Origin: CAYRPN01 sp964426135
GTDB taxonomy: Bacteria; Planctomycetota; Phycisphaerae; Phycisphaerales; Phycisphaeraceae
DNA: 58,065 nt
Assembly (NCBI GenBank): GCA_964426135.1
Contig: CAYRPN010000024.1
Location: 1-58,065 of the forward strand
Direction of reading: 5' to 3'
Shown here: positions 54,004 to 58,065 of the stretch, in pieces
Layout of the letters: each line of letters starts with the position of its first letter
Numbering within the stretch: position 1 is the first letter of the stretch
Made by a program: the position numbers and the translations under genes
The notes under the pieces: model-generated
Told to the model about the DNA's origin: nothing
Seen by the model: the letters and a program-made list of their open reading frames with translations, nothing else
Database searches by the model: none

Positions 54004-54918
54004 ATGCACCACGCCTTGTTCCTCATGATCGCGCTGACGTGGGGGTCGAACTTCATCATGATGAAGATCGCCCGCGAGGCGTTTGGGCCGATCAGCATCG
54101 GCGCCGGCCGGACGCTCCTGGGGGCGGCGGTGCTGGCGGGGATGTGGTGGGCCAGGCAACGGCGGACCGGCGAAACCTGGCCGCTGCATCGCCGACACAT
54201 GGCGCATGTGCTGGTGCTGGTGCTCATCGGCTACGTGTATCCCTACGCGATGCAGCCCTACCTGATCGGCAAGACGGGCAACAGCGCGTTCATCGGCATG
54301 ATGCCGGCGCTGGTGCCGCTGCTGACGATCATCGTCTCCATTCCGATGCTGCGGGTGCATCCGACGCGGCGGCAACTGGCGGGGGTGCTGGGTGGGCTGG
54401 GGTGCATGGTGCTGGTGTTCTACGACGCATGGACCACCAAAGGCTTCACGCCGATCGACATCCTTTATGCCTGTGCCGTGCCCACCACGTACGCCGTCGC
54501 CAACACGTACGTGAAACGCTACCTCACCGGCATCCCCGCCACGGCCCTGTCCCTGGCGGCGCTGGGCATCTGTGCCGCGCTGATGCTGCCCGTGGGCCTG
54601 GCGGTGGAGCCGATCGTGGTGACGGATCGCTTTGGGTTTGCCGTGCTGATGCTGGTGATCTTCGGCACGCTGGGCACCGGCGTGGCGACGGTGATGTTTT
54701 ACAAGCTCATCCACGACCGCGGCCCGCTCTTCGCCGGCATGGTCAGCTACATCATCCCCATCGTCGCCCTGCTCTTCGGCGTGGCGGACAAGGAGGAATT
54801 GTCGGCGACGCAGATCATCGCGCTGGCGGGGATTTTCGCGATGGTCGCGCTGGTGCAGTTTCCAGGGAAGAAGCCGCCGCGGAAAGAGGACATCGTGGAA
54901 CCGCTGGAACAGGCGTGA
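54004..54918 (+). CDS. EamA/DMT family transporter
   Basis: The protein has 304 residues and about ten membrane segments. ALTWGSNFIMMKIAREAFGP is the first EamA repeat entry; the second starts near TPIDILYACAVPTTYAVANT. The C-terminus GMVSYIIPIVALLFGVAD is typical. Such carriers export or import small metabolites; substrate unknown. The start at 54004 is preceded by TAAACT (53991-53996) 7 bases upstream, at the edge of the repeat arm. Confidence 0.88.
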   Translation: MHHALFLMIALTWGSNFIMMKIAREAFGPISIGAGRTLLGAAVLAGMWWARQRRTGETWPLHRRHMAHVLVLVLIGYVYPYAMQPYLIGKTGNSAFIGMMPALVPLLTIIVSIPMLRVHPTRRQLAGVLGGLGCMVLVFYDAWTTKGFTPIDILYACAVPTTYAVANTYVKRYLTGIPATALSLAALGICAALMLPVGLAVEPIVVTDRFGFAVLMLVIFGTLGTGVATVMFYKLIHDRGPLFAGMVSYIIPIVALLFGVADKEELSATQIIALAGIFAMVALVQFPGKKPPRKEDIVEPLEQA

Positions 54919-54954
54919 ATGGCGCGGCCGACGTGATCATCTCTCGTTTAGCGC

Positions 54955-54982
54955 GGGCCCGAAGGGCCCGGTGCGGACCACC
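54955..54982. repeat. Family D-like palindrome
   Basis: TTAGCGCGGGCCCGAAGGGC then CCGGTGCGG; a GGGCCCGAAGGGCCC hairpin after the EamA stop. The rest of the gap to 55156 shows nothing further. Confidence 0.6.
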
Positions 54983-55156
54983 CCGCGCCACGTGACCGCG
55001 CAATCCGCACAAACCTCAGAGCCCCACCTCGAAAGCACGGCAGAGCCTCAAGTCGCTTGCTTTGCCCTTGGAGAAATCGTAGCTCGTGATATTTCTTGAT
55101 GACCGGCAGGCGACTGTAAGCGGCCGGTACGCAGGACACGATCAAGGGGACTTGCA

Positions 55157-55639
55157 ATGGATGCCATCTCTTCCGTCGCCACGACGACCACCACCATGCC
55201 TCCGATGGTTGCCGGCGGCGCCACCGCCACGATGGGCAGCACCGGCGCGGCCACCGGCGCCGCCGCGATGGGCAGCGATATGCAGATGACCATGGTGCAG
55301 GACAGCGTCAGCACGATGCTGGCTTCCATCGGCGGCGAAAGCATGGCGAGCAACGACATTCTCAAGATGGCCATTTCCCTGCTCATCCTCAACATGCTGG
55401 CCGGCAAGGACAAGAGCGGCGACAGCAAGGACATGATGAACGCGCTGCTCACCGGCATGATCGCCGGCGCCGCCGCGGGTCAGGCCGGCGGAAGCGGCAC
55501 CGGGGGCGGCATGACCGCCATCAGCATGGAAACCACCACCGCCAGCATCGCCATCGGCCAGAGCGTGTCGATGGGCTACGTGCAGCAGTCCTACAGCGCC
55601 GCGTCGGTCTCCGGCGGCGGTCTCAACGCGGTGGCGTGA
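55157..55639 (+). CDS. Unrecognised Met/Ala/Gly-rich small protein
   Basis: The protein has 160 residues. No signal peptide. The N-terminal 45 residues are Thr/Ala/Gly/Met-rich (GGATATMGSTGAATGAAAMG); residues about 65-90 form one hydrophobic helix (DILKMAISLLILNMLAGKDK), followed by a second (DMMNALLTGMIAGAAAGQAG). 16 or so Met residues are unusual. AGGGGA lies 7 bases before the ATG, so it is probably translated. No function can be assigned. Confidence 0.6.
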   Translation: MDAISSVATTTTTMPPMVAGGATATMGSTGAATGAAAMGSDMQMTMVQDSVSTMLASIGGESMASNDILKMAISLLILNMLAGKDKSGDSKDMMNALLTGMIAGAAAGQAGGSGTGGGMTAISMETTTASIAIGQSVSMGYVQQSYSAASVSGGGLNAVA

Positions 55640-55641
55640 AG

Positions 55642-55850
55642 ATTCAGCCGGCGGGCTTGCCCGCCGCGAGGCCGCAGTCGCACGAATGATCTCCGACCAA
55701 CGAAAAGCGCAAGCAATCGCCGCCGTCACATCGCTCGAAGCACCGTCATTCCGCCAAGGACTGCCAATCGCCGTCGCGCGAACGATCTCGCGCGACCGCA
55801 CGTCCAAGATTCACACGCGCCCTCGGCGGGCAAGCCCGCCGGCGAAATGG
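55642..55850. repeat. Family B inverted-repeat element, long form
   Basis: Ends at 55642-55668 (TTCAGCCGGCGGGCTTGCCC then GCCGCGAG) and 55822-55850 (TCGGCGGGCAAGCCCGCCGG then CGAAATGG) are inverted; the 150-base core is unrelated to that of the copy at 50383. Confidence 0.82.
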
Positions 55851-55884
55851 GCTCGCTGCCCTTCCTTTCGCTATCATCCCCCGC

Positions 55885-56883
55885 ATGGATCGCTCCTCCT
55901 TTCCGCAGCAGCGCCCGCGACGTTTGCGTCACGGGCAAGTCATGCGCGACATGGTCGCCGATGTCACGCTGGGCGCGGGCAATCTCGTGTTGCCGCTCTT
56001 TGTCGGCGAGATGCCGGAATCCAAACCCGTGCAGTCGATGCCCGGCGTCAGCCAGCTTCCGGTGAAGCAGGCGGTGGCGATGATCGAGGAATTCACGACG
56101 CGCGGGCTGCGGCACTTCATCCTGTTCGGCGTGACGCCGCGGGGCAGGAAGGACGCCGGCGGCTCCTTCGCGGCGGCCCTCGATTCGCCGGTGAATCGCA
56201 CGCTGGCGACCGTGCGGGAGAAGGGCATCGAAGCCGTCATGTTCGCCGACCTGTGCTTCTGCGAGTACACCGAGCACGGCCACTGCGGCGAGCTATGCAA
56301 AGACGATGACAAGTGGGTCGTCGACAACGACCGAACGCTTGAAGCGCTGGGCAAGACAGCGGTCGCGCAGGCCCGCGCCGGTGCCGATGTCGTGGCGCCG
56401 TCCGGCATGATGGATGGCCAGGTCGCGGCGATCCGCGCGGCGCTCGATGCGGCCGGCTTCATTCAGACCGCGATCCTCGCCTACAGCGTGAAGTTCGCGT
56501 CGCATTTCTACGGCCCCTTCCGCGAAGCCGGCGAAGGCGGCATGCGCTTCGGCGACCGCAAGGGTTACCAGATGGATTACCGCCGCAGCCGGGAGTGGCG
56601 CACCGAACTGGAAGCGGACATCGCGCAGGGCGCGGACATGGTGATGGTCAAACCCGCGGCGGCGTACCTTGATGTGATCCATCAGGTGCGGCAGGCGTGC
56701 AGCGTGCCGGTGGCGGCGTACCACGTCAGCGGCGAATATGCGATGCTGCACGCGGCGGCGCTGCGCGGCTGGATCGACCTGAAGTTCGCCGCGCTGGAGA
56801 CGACGTATGCGATCCGCAGGGCCGGCGCGGATCTGATTCTGACGTACTTCGCGCCGCAACTGCTGGATTGGTTGAAGGAATGA
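55885..56883 (+). CDS. hemB: Porphobilinogen synthase (delta-aminolevulinate dehydratase)
   Basis: The 332-residue enzyme joins two 5-aminolevulinate molecules to porphobilinogen in tetrapyrrole synthesis. RPRRLRHGQVMRDMVADVTL and LVLPLFVGE start the barrel; DLCFCEYTEHGHCG holds the three zinc-binding cysteines of the Zn-dependent type; the Schiff-base lysines are in AYSVKFASHFYGPFREA and MVKPAAAYLDVI. TATCAT (55872-55877) lies 7 bases before the ATG. No other haem genes are adjacent. Confidence 0.97.
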   Translation: MDRSSFPQQRPRRLRHGQVMRDMVADVTLGAGNLVLPLFVGEMPESKPVQSMPGVSQLPVKQAVAMIEEFTTRGLRHFILFGVTPRGRKDAGGSFAAALDSPVNRTLATVREKGIEAVMFADLCFCEYTEHGHCGELCKDDDKWVVDNDRTLEALGKTAVAQARAGADVVAPSGMMDGQVAAIRAALDAAGFIQTAILAYSVKFASHFYGPFREAGEGGMRFGDRKGYQMDYRRSREWRTELEADIAQGADMVMVKPAAAYLDVIHQVRQACSVPVAAYHVSGEYAMLHAAALRGWIDLKFAALETTYAIRRAGADLILTYFAPQLLDWLKE

Positions 56884-56906
56884 TGATCTTTCGTTGCCGA
56901 CAAGAC

Positions 56907-57010
56907 ACGGGGCAAGCCCCGTCGCTAAACACCCGGGCTACCTCCTGCCCTCCATCCTCCGTCCTCTGTCCTCTGACCTCTGTCCTCTGTCCTCTGACCT
57001 CTGTCCTCTG
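56907..57010. repeat. Family C palindrome and CCTCTGTCCTCTG tract
   Basis: 56907-56930 is ACGGGGCAAGCCCCGTCGCT then AAAC; 56950-57010 is a run of CCTCTGTCCTCTGACCTCTG units reaching the next start codon. Confidence 0.8.
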
Positions 57011-57012
57011 AA

Positions 57013-57963
57013 ATGTTCCCCACCCTACGCAACCGAATCCTCATCGCTGTCACGCTGCTGATTGGCGGCTGGGTGTGGGGCACCGCGCTGGTCGCGCTGC
57101 GATCGATCGATGGCTCCACCAGCCCTTCGCTCATCACCGCGCACGGCGGCGTTGCCGCGGCGCTGCTGGCGATCATCATCGCCGGGCTGCCCGCGATCGC
57201 CCTGAGCACCGTGTGCGCGGCCGCGGGCAATCCGCTCTCGGGCGTCTTCGCCGTCACCAGTTGCCTCTGGATTCTTGCCGCGCACGGCGATTCCATCGAG
57301 TCCTGGCTGCGGCGCGACGGCGCCAGCCTGCCCGCCGACTACTACAAGCTCATCGTCGAGATGATCCTGTGGGCAATCCTCATCGGTGCGTTCATCGTGC
57401 TGATCAAGACCGCCAGACCTGCGCTGCAGAAAAAGATCCCGACCCTGGCGCGCGAACCGCACCTGGGCGAAGGCACCACCGTCGCGATGCCGGACGGCCT
57501 CACGCTCGTGGCGGCGGCGATCTCCGCGGTCTTCTCCGGCGTGCTGGCGTTTTTCCTGCTCCGCCATGCAGCCGTCGGGCAGGTCATCGGCGCGCTGATG
57601 GCGGCGTTCCTCCTGGGCACCATGACCGGCGACCTGGCGTGCGCGTTCCTCATGGGCAGGCGCCCGACCAACGCCCTGCGCGTCGTGATCGCGCCGCTCA
57701 TCGTGGCCATCGTCGCCTATGCCATGACGGCACTGGGGTACCGCGATGGCGAGCACTTCCTGCGCGAACTCTATGCCGGCAAAGTGTCGGGCCTGGCGCT
57801 GGCCCTGCCCATCCATTACGCCGGCGCCGGGATCGCCGGCGCCTGCCTGGGCGCTGGCGCGGCCCAGGTGATTTTGACAGGGGACAAAAGCGATAAGAGA
57901 GAAATGACGCTGCCCGCAACGACGAACGAGCCGCCGGCCCCCTCTCCCTCCGGGAGTGTATAG
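57013..57963 (+). CDS. Unrecognised integral membrane protein
   Basis: The protein has 316 residues with about eight membrane segments (for example ILIAVTLLIGGWVWGTALVA; VAAALLAIIIAGLPAIALST; LVAAAISAVFSGVLAFFLLR). A polar loop around residues 115-155 follows WLRRDGASLPADYYKLIVEM. No family is recognised. The start directly follows a CCTCTG repeat, without a Shine-Dalgarno. The last residues (PPAPSPSGSV) and the stop are encoded by a truncated family A repeat (57941-57963). Confidence 0.6.
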   Translation: MFPTLRNRILIAVTLLIGGWVWGTALVALRSIDGSTSPSLITAHGGVAAALLAIIIAGLPAIALSTVCAAAGNPLSGVFAVTSCLWILAAHGDSIESWLRRDGASLPADYYKLIVEMILWAILIGAFIVLIKTARPALQKKIPTLAREPHLGEGTTVAMPDGLTLVAAAISAVFSGVLAFFLLRHAAVGQVIGALMAAFLLGTMTGDLACAFLMGRRPTNALRVVIAPLIVAIVAYAMTALGYRDGEHFLRELYAGKVSGLALALPIHYAGAGIAGACLGAGAAQVILTGDKSDKREMTLPATTNEPPAPSPSGSV

Positions 57964-57967
57964 ACCG

Positions 57968-58012
57968 GGCACATCGTTTACACCCGTTCGGAGACATGGT
58001 TTACACCTTTAG
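57968..58012. other. Possible insertion-sequence end
   Basis: ACATCGTTTACACCCGTTCG then GAGACATGGTTTACACC, two TTTACACC boxes about 22 bases apart. This resembles, from memory, termini of IS481-like elements, but the window ends too soon to see a transposase. Confidence 0.3.
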
Positions 58013-58022
58013 GAGCCGTGCA

Positions 58023-58065
58023 AGATTAACTCCGCAGATTCGAACTGCTTCGCTCCCAGCCGGAC
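58023..58065. repeat. Repeat R, second copy at the window edge
   Basis: AGATTAACTCCGCAGATTCG and the following 20 bases match 11139-11180 (GATTAACTC-GCAG then CGCT-CCAGCCGGAC). It is cut by the end of the window. Confidence 0.65.

Overview
The window is high-GC (about 65 %) bacterial chromosome, most likely from a planctomycete; I lean to a Phycisphaerae-like lineage, but that is inference. Pointers are a CxPSR sulfatase, a WRGPNRDG-type PQQ-propeller protein, a large secreted NHL-like propeller protein, a scattered lutABC set and a stand-alone four-helix-bundle (23S IVP family) protein. I see no rRNA, tRNA, CRISPR array, prophage or intact transposase gene.

Layout. 0.3-9.1 kb: dnaN, a PD-(D/E)XK-type nuclease, a secreted propeller protein, a nucleotidyltransferase-fold protein, alanine dehydrogenase, a YwqG/DUF1963 protein and a secreted esterase. 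9.2-14.3 kb: lactate utilisation genes lutC, lutA and lutB, spread out and interrupted by an outer-membrane barrel protein and a two-gene module of unknown function. 14.3-18.5 kb (minus strand): M42 peptidase, SDR oxidoreductase and a tightly overlapped DUF488-DUF488-dual-OB operon. 18.7-23.4 kb: PQQ propeller protein, VapBC45-like toxin-antitoxin pair, IVP-family protein, gnd. 23.6-28.4 kb (minus strand): MoxR AAA ATPase, an unrecognised 345-residue protein and two radical SAM enzymes, the best candidate for an undescribed system. 28.5-38 kb: secreted hydrolase, sulfatase, arsM, xylB, aguA and aguB (agmatine to putrescine), MATE exporter. 38.4-47.3 kb (minus strand): a tripartite ABC efflux locus (periplasmic adaptor, ATPase, two permeases, TolC) with two Cys-containing lipoproteins and a Cys-rich secreted protein, which suggests metal handling. 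47.4-58 kb: a PAS histidine kinase with a degenerate receiver, a nucleotide-sugar epimerase, mtnA, an EamA transporter, a Met-rich small protein, hemB and a membrane protein.

The most unusual property is the repeat content. Almost every gap of more than about 150 bp holds a short repeat, usually two inverted arms of a locus-specific low-complexity motif (at least ten motif families). Several families also lie in frame inside conserved genes (mtnA, xylB, aguA, the epimerase, the M42 peptidase, a radical SAM enzyme, the NHL protein), adding about 8-60 residues without breaking the frame. One intergenic element (36363-36519) has about 56-bp terminal inverted repeats between 9-bp direct repeats, as expected for a MITE-like mobile element. 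A second recurrent feature is a -10-like hexamer 6-9 bases before the start codon of about ten genes, which suggests frequent leaderless transcription.

Limits: all calls come from reading the sequence and translations by eye. No database search, profile search or folding was run.
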